A stretch of 48,215 bases of DNA, taken from the NCBI GenBank assembly GCA_025352065.1, contig JANXUC010000148.1, positions 1-48,215 of the forward strand. Direction: 5' to 3'. The notes beneath the pieces are model-generated. The model had not been told where the DNA came from, did not search any database, and saw only the letters and a list, made by a program, of their open reading frames with translations. This DNA comes from Acidobacteriaceae bacterium (lineage in GTDB: Bacteria > Acidobacteriota > Terriglobia > Terriglobales > Acidobacteriaceae). The translations under genes were made by a program, and so were the position numbers. Positions 33,221-41,612 of the stretch are shown piece by piece (the first letter of the stretch is position 1; the number at the start of each line of letters is the position of its first letter).

Positions 33221-33407
33221 GGCGGCGGAGCTTGCTCCGCAGAATGTAGAGGCTCCGTCGAATCGCGCAGCGATGGGACGGTTTTGCAGCGCCAGCATCC
33301 TGCCGGCAGTCGCCGGGACGGCAGCGCTACAAAGACCTCAGCGGAGCAAGCTTCGCTCTTCAGAATCGAGACTGGCCTAACGTGAAAGAGCGGCGCTTCA
33401 GCGCCGC
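33221..33407. repeat. Cluster of short palindromic repeats
   Basis: Three short hairpin sequences in a gene-free stretch: GGCGGAGCTTGCTCCGC (33224-33240), GCGGAGCAAGCTTCGC (33341-33356) and the perfect hairpin GCGGCGCTTCAGCGCCGC (33390-33407). The first two belong to the same family as 28696-28720. The whole 33146-33695 spacer holds nothing else supportable; a 66-codon open frame at 33433-33633 (minus) has no family or strong start. Confidence 0.6.
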
Positions 33408-33695
33408 GTAAGCTGCTCACGAAACGAAAGCTTCAGCCCCAGTTTGCCGAGCTCTGCATTTTCCTTAAGTCCTGGGAGACCCTTCCACCTAGCCTGAAGG
33501 CCTTCTTGATCGGATCGGACGCGGCCCTAAAGAGCCGCTCTTTCACGCTGGGGCAAAAAATCTTGGTTTCTTCCAAGGCCAAAAAACTAAGGCTATGCCA
33601 CCACGTAGTGTCATTCCAAAAGTCAAGCGGCACTATCTGGAAAGAGAGTGCGGCTATCTGTTTGATTAGGTGAAAATTTTTAGTCCTGCTGCCGT

Positions 33696-33851
33696 TTAGC
33701 GTCCGGGGAAAGGCGGCTTAAACGGGCACGGCGGATCGGGGCAGTTTTTTGTCGGGCTAGCTTGGAGCGCGTGACTCTTGGGCGGTTTGCTGGCGGCGGT
33801 GAAGGTTAGGACGAGCGCTAGGGAGAACATCGCGAACAACATCTTTTTCAT
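33696..33851 (-). CDS. Small secreted Pro/Cys-containing peptide
   Basis: 51 aa, too short for most gene callers. ATG at 33849-33851 with GAGGAA about 8 nt upstream. Residues 1-20 are a standard signal peptide (M-K-K-M-L-F-A-M-F-S-L-A-L-V-L-T-F-T-A-A); the mature part has a N-C-P-D-P-P-C-P segment and a Pro-rich end. The two cysteines four residues apart could form a disulfide or bind a metal. No family is recognised. It is isolated between the foldase and the cupredoxin-like gene; 33852-34113 shows nothing recognisable. Confidence 0.6.
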   Translation of the reverse strand: MKKMLFAMFSLALVLTFTAASKPPKSHALQASPTKNCPDPPCPFKPPFPGR

Positions 33852-34113
33852 AAGATTTTCCTCGTGTGAATTTAGTTACAAATGCTTCCACACGACACGA
33901 CCCCTTCGATCAGGATTCCATAAGCGAAAAGCATGAGCCCACGCCCCAGTTTCCTCAACCGCGCCGCAAGAAAGCTGGGCAGAATCCTAGCGAAGTGCCC
34001 TTCCCCCCCGTCAAGTGAAAATGGAAATAGGTAAGACAGGGCGCGAGGCCAAACACGGCCTCGCACCCACACCTAGCCTGTTCTCCGCCTAGAATTGAAG
34101 GGATTTGCCTAAT

Positions 34114-34449
34114 CTAGCTTGGCGGCACAACGTACACCTTCGGATCGATTACCTTTCCGTTGACTTCGACGGAGTATTTGTACTCTCCACCGTTCGCACC
34201 CTCGCGGGTCTTACCGGATGAAGGGCTACAAGGATGGAAATGGAAGCTTTCAAAGGGCGTCTCATCACCAAAACAAATCGTGAAATTGACCCCTGGTTCA
34301 GCTTGCCACACAACCGTTTCGCCCTCGTGTCGGTTAATAGTGATGGAATCTGGTTCCACGCGTGGATAACCGTCCTCGCTCAGACACACCCGGACCACCC
34401 TTTCCTTTTCCTTCCTGCATTCTGGCATCTCAATTGGTAACGCGCTCAT
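34114..34449 (-). CDS. Small cupredoxin-like beta-sandwich protein, unknown
   Basis: 111 aa with no signal peptide. The frame starts with GGGAGGA 8 nt before the ATG. Strand pattern P-D-S-I-T-I-N-R-H-E-G-E-T-V-V-W, then F-H-F-H-P-C-S-P and a final K-Y-S-V-E-V-N-G-K-V-I-D-P-K-V resemble the small cupredoxin-like proteins in which a G-x-x-V-x-W strand precedes the sandwich; a full copper site cannot be shown. It lies 57 bp after the kinase gene on the same strand... i.e. downstream of it only by position on the minus strand it is next. Function unknown. Confidence 0.65.
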   Translation of the reverse strand: MSALPIEMPECRKEKERVVRVCLSEDGYPRVEPDSITINRHEGETVVWQAEPGVNFTICFGDETPFESFHFHPCSPSSGKTREGANGGEYKYSVEVNGKVIDPKVYVVPPS

Positions 34450-34506
34450 ACTTTTTTCCTCCCGAGTTGAATTAGCTTTCTAAAGAATCATTCCTGATAC
34501 ACACCC

Positions 34507-37131
34507 CTACTTCACCATCCGTTGAAACTGCAAGTTGGAGGCCAAACCAGCAAAAGCCGGATCATCCCGCACCCAAGCCTTCGGGTATCCCGCAGAGAGT
34601 GATTTCTCGAGTTCTCCGAGAGCCAGGTCATTCATGCCAAGGCGGTAGCGAATTTTAGCAGCGACGGACCACATCTCTGGTTCCCTTGGCGAGTCGGGAG
34701 GAATCCTCCCTAGCAAACTTAGGGCAACTTCCCGATTCCCCAGCATGGCTTGATACAGGCTCGCATAGTGGATAGCCTCAGTATCCCGTGGATTCACTCG
34801 GAGTACATCGCTGACAAGCCCTGCCGCCTTGAGATAGGTTGGCCGAACGTGAGCCAATTCCGTTGATATCTGCGAATACGCCTCTGCTAAATTCCCCCAG
34901 TTCCCGTAAGCGGCGTCGTCCCGCTGGACCGCCAATTCGTAGACGTGAGCCGCTTCAGAAAAACGGTGCTGAAAAAAGTACGCAGATGCAAGATTTGAGT
35001 AACCTTCCGTACTTGGACGAATCTCCACGGAGCGTTTGAATTCATTAACCGCCTCGTTGTACCTACCTTCGGCAAGATACGCGGCCCCCAAGTTTGTATG
35101 CCCGAATTCCCCGTCAGGAACCAACGAAGTGAGCTGGTGGTATTGCTCTTCCGCCTCCCCGTAGCGCGCATGGTTGTAGAAAAAGTTCCCCAAGATCGCG
35201 TATCCCCTCCAGTATTGCGGATGGAGTTGGATCGCCTGTCTGAACGACTTTTCGGCCTCTGCCGTTTTACCGAGCTTGTCATGGGCGGAAGCTAGCCCCA
35301 TCAGGGCGTCGTCATCATTCGGATCGCGGTCAACGGCGCGCTGGAACTCATCCGCCGCTTGCTGATATCCCCCGATTCCTTTGCTAACCATCCCCAGGCA
35401 GTTGTGAGCGATGGCCAATCCGTTGTCCAAATCCGCTGCGCGATTGCAAGCAGTGTCCGCCAACGCAACCCAGCTGCTGGCGTGCGTCTGCTCATACTTC
35501 CGCCAGTAGCTCTCCCCAAGCCCCGCATACGCCCGCGCATAGTTCGGATCCCGCTCCAGCGCGTGCTTAAACACTTCGATCGCGCTATCCACATTTTCCG
35601 GCTTGTGGTAATCCTGCAAGTAGCCTCGTCCGCGCAAATAGTAGTCATAAGCGGCTGGCTCGCTCGTGCCTTGTGCGAGCCTGTCTTCCTGCTTGGGTTC
35701 CAGACCTAAGAGCTTGGCCACACTGGCCACCACGCGGTCTTCGATCACGAGGCGGTCCGTGTTGCTGACCGTGATGGTGTCGCCGCCTACACTTCGTCCC
35801 GTACTTGCGTCGACCAAGCTATAAATTACGCGGGCCTGATTGCCGGACTCGTTAACCGTGCCTTCCAACACGCGATTCGCGCCGAAACGCTTGCGGGCAT
35901 CCTCCACGTTCAAAACCTTCTCGGCGCGAACCTCACTGGGTGGCACTACATCGACGCGGTTCTTATCGCCAAAATGGGCTAGCCACAGCGACAGCGATTC
36001 CGTCAGTCCGTCGCAGAACGCTTTCTGGCTAGTGTCGGTGGACGACGTACTGAGTGGCAGGACGACGAGATGAATCGACGGCGATTCCGGCGCGGCTCCC
36101 CAGAACTGCCCAATTCTCTCTTTGATGGCAGGAACCTGCGACAGTGCGGCCAGCAAGACTACAGCCAACGCTCCCCACAAAAGCCCCTTCCGCACGGGCT
36201 GCGGATCTTTTTGCGGAAGTAGCTTGATTCCGCGCGGGGGCGTAATCACGTTGCACAGGTTATCGAGATCGTTCAGCAACTCCAGCGCACTGGGATAGCG
36301 GTCGGCTGGCTGCTTGGCCAGCATGCGATCCAACACCTGATCGATTGCTTTGGAAACATCTGAATTTAAGCTACTTGCGGACGCGGGCTTACCGCCGACA
36401 ATGAAGCCGCTCCTGGCCTCAAATCCTTCGCTCTGAAAAGGATGCTGCCCGGTGAGCGCTTCGTAAAACACAATGCCCAAAGAAAAGATGTCGGCGCGGC
36501 CGTCAACTCCTTCGCGCAGGACTTCGGGAGCCATGTACGCCGGAGTTCCGCTTACCGTGCCCTTTCGATCAATCGTGTCCCGATCCATGAGCGAAACTTC
36601 TTCCGCCAAGGGCATCTGCTTGGCGACGCCGAAATCCAGAATCTTGACCTGCCCATCCGGCGTAAGCATGATGTTTTCCGGCTTGATGTCGCCATGAATA
36701 ATGCCGCGGCCGTGGGCGGCAACCAGCGCCTCGGCACACTGGCTGGCAATGTGCAGGAATTCCTTGAGTTGGATTGGGCGGACCAGGCGCTGGCGCAGAG
36801 TCTCGCCTTCCACGAACTCCATAATGAGACAGATTTCGTTCTGCTCTTCAATAACGCGGTAGACATGGGCCACACGGTTGCTGTGACGTAGTTGCACGGC
36901 GCGCTGGGCCTCTTCCTTGAAGCGGCGCCGGTAGATTGCGTCATTGCGCAACGCCGGGGGGAGGCGTTTGAGGGCGACAGCAACCTTCAGGCTGGTATCC
37001 AGGGCGCGATAGACCTCGCCGCCGCCGCCACTTCCGACGCGGTCGCCGATCTCAAACTCGCCCAGGACTTTGCCTGTCAGCGAATCCCGGGCGGGATCGC
37101 CATCCATAATAATGGGAGCGGACTCCGGCAT
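34507..37131 (-). CDS. Serine/threonine protein kinase with TPR repeats
   Basis: 874 aa from the ATG at 37129-37131; the frame is open to 37182 but adds a non-family segment, and neither start has a clear Shine-Dalgarno. Kinase domain about 25-295: glycine loop G-S-G-G-G-G-E-V, Lys55, catalytic loop His146-Gly-Asp148-I-K-P-E-N, Asp167-Phe-Gly and A-P-E. The Arg of H-R-D is Gly, so it is a non-RD kinase. A transmembrane helix follows at about 320-338, then a region with an adenylate-cyclase-associated-like alpha/beta domain (about 350-480) and a long array of TPRs (about 500-860). It is an inner-membrane sensor kinase with a repeat-rich external or internal scaffold; partners unknown. Divergent from the GH2 gene. 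Confidence 0.87.
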   Translation of the reverse strand: MPESAPIIMDGDPARDSLTGKVLGEFEIGDRVGSGGGGEVYRALDTSLKVAVALKRLPPALRNDAIYRRRFKEEAQRAVQLRHSNRVAHVYRVIEEQNEICLIMEFVEGETLRQRLVRPIQLKEFLHIASQCAEALVAAHGRGIIHGDIKPENIMLTPDGQVKILDFGVAKQMPLAEEVSLMDRDTIDRKGTVSGTPAYMAPEVLREGVDGRADIFSLGIVFYEALTGQHPFQSEGFEARSGFIVGGKPASASSLNSDVSKAIDQVLDRMLAKQPADRYPSALELLNDLDNLCNVITPPRGIKLLPQKDPQPVRKGLLWGALAVVLLAALSQVPAIKERIGQFWGAAPESPSIHLVVLPLSTSSTDTSQKAFCDGLTESLSLWLAHFGDKNRVDVVPPSEVRAEKVLNVEDARKRFGANRVLEGTVNESGNQARVIYSLVDASTGRSVGGDTITVSNTDRLVIEDRVVASVAKLLGLEPKQEDRLAQGTSEPAAYDYYLRGRGYLQDYHKPENVDSAIEVFKHALERDPNYARAYAGLGESYWRKYEQTHASSWVALADTACNRAADLDNGLAIAHNCLGMVSKGIGGYQQAADEFQRAVDRDPNDDDALMGLASAHDKLGKTAEAEKSFRQAIQLHPQYWRGYAILGNFFYNHARYGEAEEQYHQLTSLVPDGEFGHTNLGAAYLAEGRYNEAVNEFKRSVEIRPSTEGYSNLASAYFFQHRFSEAAHVYELAVQRDDAAYGNWGNLAEAYSQISTELAHVRPTYLKAAGLVSDVLRVNPRDTEAIHYASLYQAMLGNREVALSLLGRIPPDSPREPEMWSVAAKIRYRLGMNDLALGELEKSLSAGYPKAWVRDDPAFAGLASNLQFQRMVK

Positions 37132-37356
37132 AAGACCAATATTCCCGTGAAAATATAACCAGACGGAAAACGATGAAAACACTGCCCCGAGCAGCCCTTG
37201 GCGGGAATCTTATCCCGTTCCGTGACAAGGTGCAACAACAGGGTTTTGGCGGGGATTGCCTGGCAAGGGATACGCAAGAGCTGCCTCTTGGCGGTCTGGC
37301 GGGAAAAGAGTACAGTAATGAATCGTTTCAATACCATGAAAATGAGGATGCTTTCC

Positions 37357-40017
37357 ATGAGGATTTTTTCCACTCGACCCCTGCTGGCAGGCTTGAACAA
37401 GAGCGCTATCGCATTGATTCTGTTAGGAATGGCCGCTGCGGCGGCAGCCGCGCAAGAGGCACGGCGCCCCCTGCGCGACTGGAAGTTGCAGTCTTCCGCC
37501 AAGGTCGAGGCGCCGGGAACAGCAATTTCTCTGCCCGGCTTTGAAGCGAAGGCCAAAGATTGGTATGCGGTGCAGGTTCCGACCACGGTGACCGCCGCGT
37601 TGGTGAAGCACAAGGTCTATCCCGACGATCCCTACTTTGGAATGAACTTGCGCACGCTGCCGGGAGTGACGTATCCGCCAGGCACAAATTTTTCGAATCA
37701 GGAAATGCAAACCGATAGCCCCTTCGCGGTTTCCTGGTGGTACCGCACGGAATTCACGCTGCCCGCTTCGGATGCCGGCAAGACGATTTGGCTGAATTTT
37801 GGCGGCATTAACTACCGCGCTAACATCTGGCTCAACGGGAAACAGATTGCCAAAGCCGACGACGTAGCCGGTGCCTGGAGAACCTGGGAGTTCGACGTGA
37901 CCTCCGCTGCGAAACCCGGTGCCGCGAATGCACTAGCCGTGCAGGTGTGGGCACCGCAAAAAGACGATCTAGCTATCACGTTCGTGGATTGGAACCCAGC
38001 GCCTCCCGATAAGAATATGGGACTGTGGCGCAGCGTTTACGTCACCACGAGCGGGCCGGTCGCATTGCGGTATCCGGCGGTGCTTACTGAACTGAATTCA
38101 CCGGCCAACGACAGCGCAGCCCTGACTGCAACTGCGGTTCTGAAAAACGCGGCGGATCATTCGGTGAAGGGCAAGCTGCGTGGAAAGATTGAGAATATTA
38201 CTTTCGAACAAGACGTGGAACTGGCTGCCGGAGAAACAAAAGACGTTGACTTTGAGCCAGCGCAATATTCGCAGTTGAAGATGTCGACTCCGAAACTCTG
38301 GTGGCCAGCGCAGATGGGTGCGCAGAACTTCTATCCGCTGGAAATGGAATTCGTGGTTGATGGCAAAGTTTCCGACCGACTGAAGACTCATTTTGCCATC
38401 CGCAAAGTGATATCAGAATTTGACGAGAAACATCGGCGAGTATTTTCAGTGAATGGAAAGAAGATATTGATTCGCGGCGGTGGCTGGTCGCCGGACCTGA
38501 TGCTGCGAGAAAACTCGCAGCGACTGGAAGACGAAATACGTTACACGAAAGATATGGGGCTGAATACGATCCGCCTCGAAGGCAAGCTGGAGACCGAAGA
38601 ATTCTTCGATATCACCGACCGCGAAGGCATCCTGGTGATGGCCGGCTGGTGCTGCTGCGATCATTGGGAACACTGGCAGAACTGGAAAGAAGCTGACTTT
38701 AAGATTTCCGGCGAATCGCTGCGAGATCAGGCGCGACGCCTGCGAAACCATGCCAGCGTGTTTGTGTGGCTCTACGGCAGCGATGGTCCGCCTCCGCCGG
38801 ATGTGGAACAAAACTATTTGAATGTACTGAAGTCTTGCCGCTGGCCGAATCCAACTTCGTCGTCGGCCAAAGATATTCCGACGGCAGTGACCGGAGATCC
38901 CGGCGTAAAGATGACCGGCCCTTATGACTACGTTGCGCCTTCCTACTGGACTCTGGAAAAAGACAAGATCGGCGGCGCGTGGGGTTTCAATACAGAAACG
39001 AGCATGGGACCCGCGGTGCCTCCTGTTGAAAGCTTGAAGTTGATGCTGCCCAAAGACAAGCTCTGGCCCATTAACGAAGCCTGGAATTTCCATGCGGGCG
39101 GTGGACCGTTCAAAACGATTGAGCTCTACAAGACTGCGGTGGACAAGCGCTACGGCGCATCCGACAACGTGGAGGATTTCGCGCGCAAATCACAACTGAT
39201 TTCCTATGAAGGCGAACGCGCGATGTTCGAAGCCTTCAGCCGCAACAAGTACACTTCAACCGGCGTTGTACAATGGATGCTCAACAACGCTTGGCCCTCT
39301 GTGATTTGGCACCTCTATGACTATTACCTGCGGCCCGGTGGCGGATACTTCGGAACCAAAGTCGCTTGCGAAGCCCTGCATCCTGTCTACGGATATGACG
39401 ACCACTCGGTGTGGCTCGTCAGCAGCCAATACACGGACGCGAAGGGCCTGAAGCTGCACGCCCGCGTTCTAAATTTGGATATGGCGGAGAAGTTTTCGAA
39501 AGATGTCACCCTTGATGCCGCGGCGGACAGCACACAGAAGCTGTTCGAACTTCCACAGATCGACGGCTTATCCACCACGTACTTCCTGGTCATGACGCTA
39601 GAGAATTCAGCTGGCAAGCGCGTTGGCTCCAACCTTTATTGGCTTTCGACAAAACCGGAAACGCTGGACTGGGAAAAATCGACCTGGTACATGACGCCCA
39701 CTTCGGACTTCGCGGACTTCACCGCTTTGAGCACGCTTCCAAAGGTAAAGCTGAAGCTATCCGAGAAGACCGAGCATGCGGGTGAGGAATTCGTCACTCA
39801 CGTTACGCTGGAGAATCCATCGAAGAGCATCGCATTCTTCAATCGCCTCAAGCTCAATCGAGGCACTGGCGGAGAGGAAGTGCTTCCAGTAATTTGGCAG
39901 GACAACTATTTCTCGTTGCTGCCCGGAGAAAAGCGTGAGGTGACGGCAACCTACCGCGCAAAGAATCTCGGAACTGCCAAGCCCGCGGTTGTCGTCGAAG
40001 GATGGAACGCGGAATAG
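37357..40017 (+). CDS. Glycoside hydrolase family 2, exo-beta-glucosaminidase-like
   Basis: 886 aa from the ATG at 37357, which has GAGGA 8 nt upstream; other in-frame ATGs at 37318-37348 are possible but less well supported. Signal peptide at about 10-33. GH2 sandwich domain (W-Y-R-T-E-F-T-L-P, then I-N-Y-R-A-N-I-W-L-N-G-K), immunoglobulin-like domain, TIM barrel beginning V-N-G-K-K-I-L-I-R-G-G-G-W-S-P-D, and a C-terminal Ig-like glucosaminidase domain. The acid/base region W-L-Y-G-S-D-G-P-P-P and the G-F-N-T-E-T-S-M-G nucleophile region follow the CsxA-type exo-1,4-beta-D-glucosaminidase pattern. It probably trims chitosan-like or related amino sugar chains outside the cytoplasm. A mannosidase-like specificity cannot be excluded. 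A bidirectional terminator follows. Confidence 0.85.
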   Translation: MRIFSTRPLLAGLNKSAIALILLGMAAAAAAAQEARRPLRDWKLQSSAKVEAPGTAISLPGFEAKAKDWYAVQVPTTVTAALVKHKVYPDDPYFGMNLRTLPGVTYPPGTNFSNQEMQTDSPFAVSWWYRTEFTLPASDAGKTIWLNFGGINYRANIWLNGKQIAKADDVAGAWRTWEFDVTSAAKPGAANALAVQVWAPQKDDLAITFVDWNPAPPDKNMGLWRSVYVTTSGPVALRYPAVLTELNSPANDSAALTATAVLKNAADHSVKGKLRGKIENITFEQDVELAAGETKDVDFEPAQYSQLKMSTPKLWWPAQMGAQNFYPLEMEFVVDGKVSDRLKTHFAIRKVISEFDEKHRRVFSVNGKKILIRGGGWSPDLMLRENSQRLEDEIRYTKDMGLNTIRLEGKLETEEFFDITDREGILVMAGWCCCDHWEHWQNWKEADFKISGESLRDQARRLRNHASVFVWLYGSDGPPPPDVEQNYLNVLKSCRWPNPTSSSAKDIPTAVTGDPGVKMTGPYDYVAPSYWTLEKDKIGGAWGFNTETSMGPAVPPVESLKLMLPKDKLWPINEAWNFHAGGGPFKTIELYKTAVDKRYGASDNVEDFARKSQLISYEGERAMFEAFSRNKYTSTGVVQWMLNNAWPSVIWHLYDYYLRPGGGYFGTKVACEALHPVYGYDDHSVWLVSSQYTDAKGLKLHARVLNLDMAEKFSKDVTLDAAADSTQKLFELPQIDGLSTTYFLVMTLENSAGKRVGSNLYWLSTKPETLDWEKSTWYMTPTSDFADFTALSTLPKVKLKLSEKTEHAGEEFVTHVTLENPSKSIAFFNRLKLNRGTGGEEVLPVIWQDNYFSLLPGEKREVTATYRAKNLGTAKPAVVVEGWNAE

Positions 40018-40036
40018 CACTGCAGCGCTTTACAAG

Positions 40037-40070
40037 TTAAACAGGGTGCCGGAGACGGCACCCTGTTTAA
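40037..40070. terminator. Bidirectional terminator
   Basis: A perfect 14-bp stem TTAAACAGGGTGCC / GGCACCCTGTTTAA with a 6-nt loop (GGAGAC), A/T-rich on both sides. It lies between the convergent GH2 and amino acid permease genes and can serve both. Confidence 0.88.
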
Positions 40071-40083
40071 TTTAGCTCGCCAT

Positions 40084-41457
40084 CTACTCTTCCGCCGGCA
40101 CATCAAAGTTCACCAGCTCACTGCGGAAACCGCTCGTCTTCCAAGCGCCGTAAGCGATCCCAGCCACCATCCAGATCGATCCCACGATCAGTGCCAGATG
40201 CGACAAGTGAATCCAGATGAAGAAGCAAATGAAGAAACCAAGCAAGGGCGGAATCAACTGGCCTATAGTCCGATCGGCGCCGCGAATGAAATAGTGGGTC
40301 AGCGACGCCGCGTTCACGCCCATGAATGCGATCAGCGCTCCGAAATTAAGCAACTCCGCGCCGTTGTCGTAGCTAATCAGAAAAGCTCCGAGCAGCGCGA
40401 TCACGCCCACAAAAATCACGTTGTTGGCGGGAATGTGGGTGCGCGGATGGATAGCGCCAAAGAACTTCTTTGGGATCGCATTGCTGCGACCCATACCGTA
40501 GAGTAAGCGCGCAGCGCCGAGTTGCGATCCCATGCCGGAACCTATTGTCGCAATTAGAAGCGTGATGCTGATGGCCTTCGTCATCAGCGCGCCGCCCGCA
40601 ATCGCAGCGACATGACTGAATGCATTCTCCACTTCGTTGGCGGCAAACAAGTACTGTTTGCTCAGCAATTGCGCACCATAGACCTCGGCAGAAGCCAGCA
40701 CTCCCGTAATAACGCAAACCAGCACTGTGGCCAGGAAAATATTGCGCTTCGGATTTTCCACTTCTTCCGACAAGGTTGAAATACCGTCAAATCCTATATA
40801 AGTGAGCACCGCGACTGACGTCCCGTGAAACACTCCATTGATGGAAAAAGTTTCCGGGTTATAGAACGGGCGCAGAAAATAAGATTCCGGATATTGCGGT
40901 AGGTGAAAAATGTATCGAATGGTGTACCAGAAAAACGCAAGAATCACCGCGCCCATGACCGCGCAAAGAATGCTGTTGATCCGCGCAGAACTTTTCACAC
41001 CGCGCAGATTGAGCACTGTAAACAATACTGCGAAGATGATGGGCCAGGCCAGCGCAGGATAAGGAAGTTGATACCGTGTTCCCGCCAGCAAATCAGCCAT
41101 CGCCTTAGCGCACCAGATGGTGCAGATCAATGGATTCAGGATGTAATCCATGGTCATGCTCCAACCAGTAACGTAGCCGAGCGAAGGATGCAGTTCGCGA
41201 CCTACATACGTATACGCAGAGCCCGCGCTGGGATACACGCGCGCCATTCTTCCATAGCTCATGGCGGTAAAAACCATGGCGATCATCGCAATCAGAATGG
41301 AGGTGACAACGTGACCCTGACCCGCGTTGCTGAAAACTCCATAAGCGGGCATCGGCGCGGTCGGCTGAATCACGATGATGCCGTAAAGGATCAAGTCCCA
41401 AAGTGAAAGAGTGCGGCGCAGTCTGGGGGCGGAGGCGGTGGTTTGGGTTGTCGACAT
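40084..41457 (-). CDS. Amino acid permease, APC superfamily
   Basis: 457 aa with about 12 hydrophobic segments. The first helix begins with L-W-D-L-I-L-Y-G-I-I-V-I-Q-P-T-A-P; conserved G-R-M-A-R-V-Y-P-S-A-G-S-A-Y-T-Y-V of APC transporters and F-D-G-I-S-T-L-S-E-E-V in the later core helix are present. It is a proton- or sodium-coupled amino acid or amine importer in the inner membrane; the substrate is not set by sequence. It stands alone between terminator 40037-40070 and the large TPR/FG-GAP gene. No promoter was recognised in 41458-41612. Confidence 0.88.
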   Translation of the reverse strand: MSTTQTTASAPRLRRTLSLWDLILYGIIVIQPTAPMPAYGVFSNAGQGHVVTSILIAMIAMVFTAMSYGRMARVYPSAGSAYTYVGRELHPSLGYVTGWSMTMDYILNPLICTIWCAKAMADLLAGTRYQLPYPALAWPIIFAVLFTVLNLRGVKSSARINSILCAVMGAVILAFFWYTIRYIFHLPQYPESYFLRPFYNPETFSINGVFHGTSVAVLTYIGFDGISTLSEEVENPKRNIFLATVLVCVITGVLASAEVYGAQLLSKQYLFAANEVENAFSHVAAIAGGALMTKAISITLLIATIGSGMGSQLGAARLLYGMGRSNAIPKKFFGAIHPRTHIPANNVIFVGVIALLGAFLISYDNGAELLNFGALIAFMGVNAASLTHYFIRGADRTIGQLIPPLLGFFICFFIWIHLSHLALIVGSIWMVAGIAYGAWKTSGFRSELVNFDVPAEE

Positions 41458-41612
41458 GCTAGGGTAAGTTTTTCGAACGCAATAAGGACTGCGCGGATTG
41501 TTCTATGGTTGCCCCATCCGTGTCAACTCGAAAGAGGCCGTGGTTTCGATCTATCGAATCGTTTTAATTAAGTCTATTGTCGTGTTCGGGATTCCTTCAA
41601 TTTCACAGCTTG

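Noticed and set aside
33433-33633. 66-codon open frame on the minus strand in the repeat-bearing spacer
   Set aside because: No signal peptide, family pattern or convincing start; composition looks like spacer.
33872-34072. 66-codon open frame on the minus strand
   Set aside because: Arg/Leu-rich with no recognisable domain and no ribosome binding site; likely chance.
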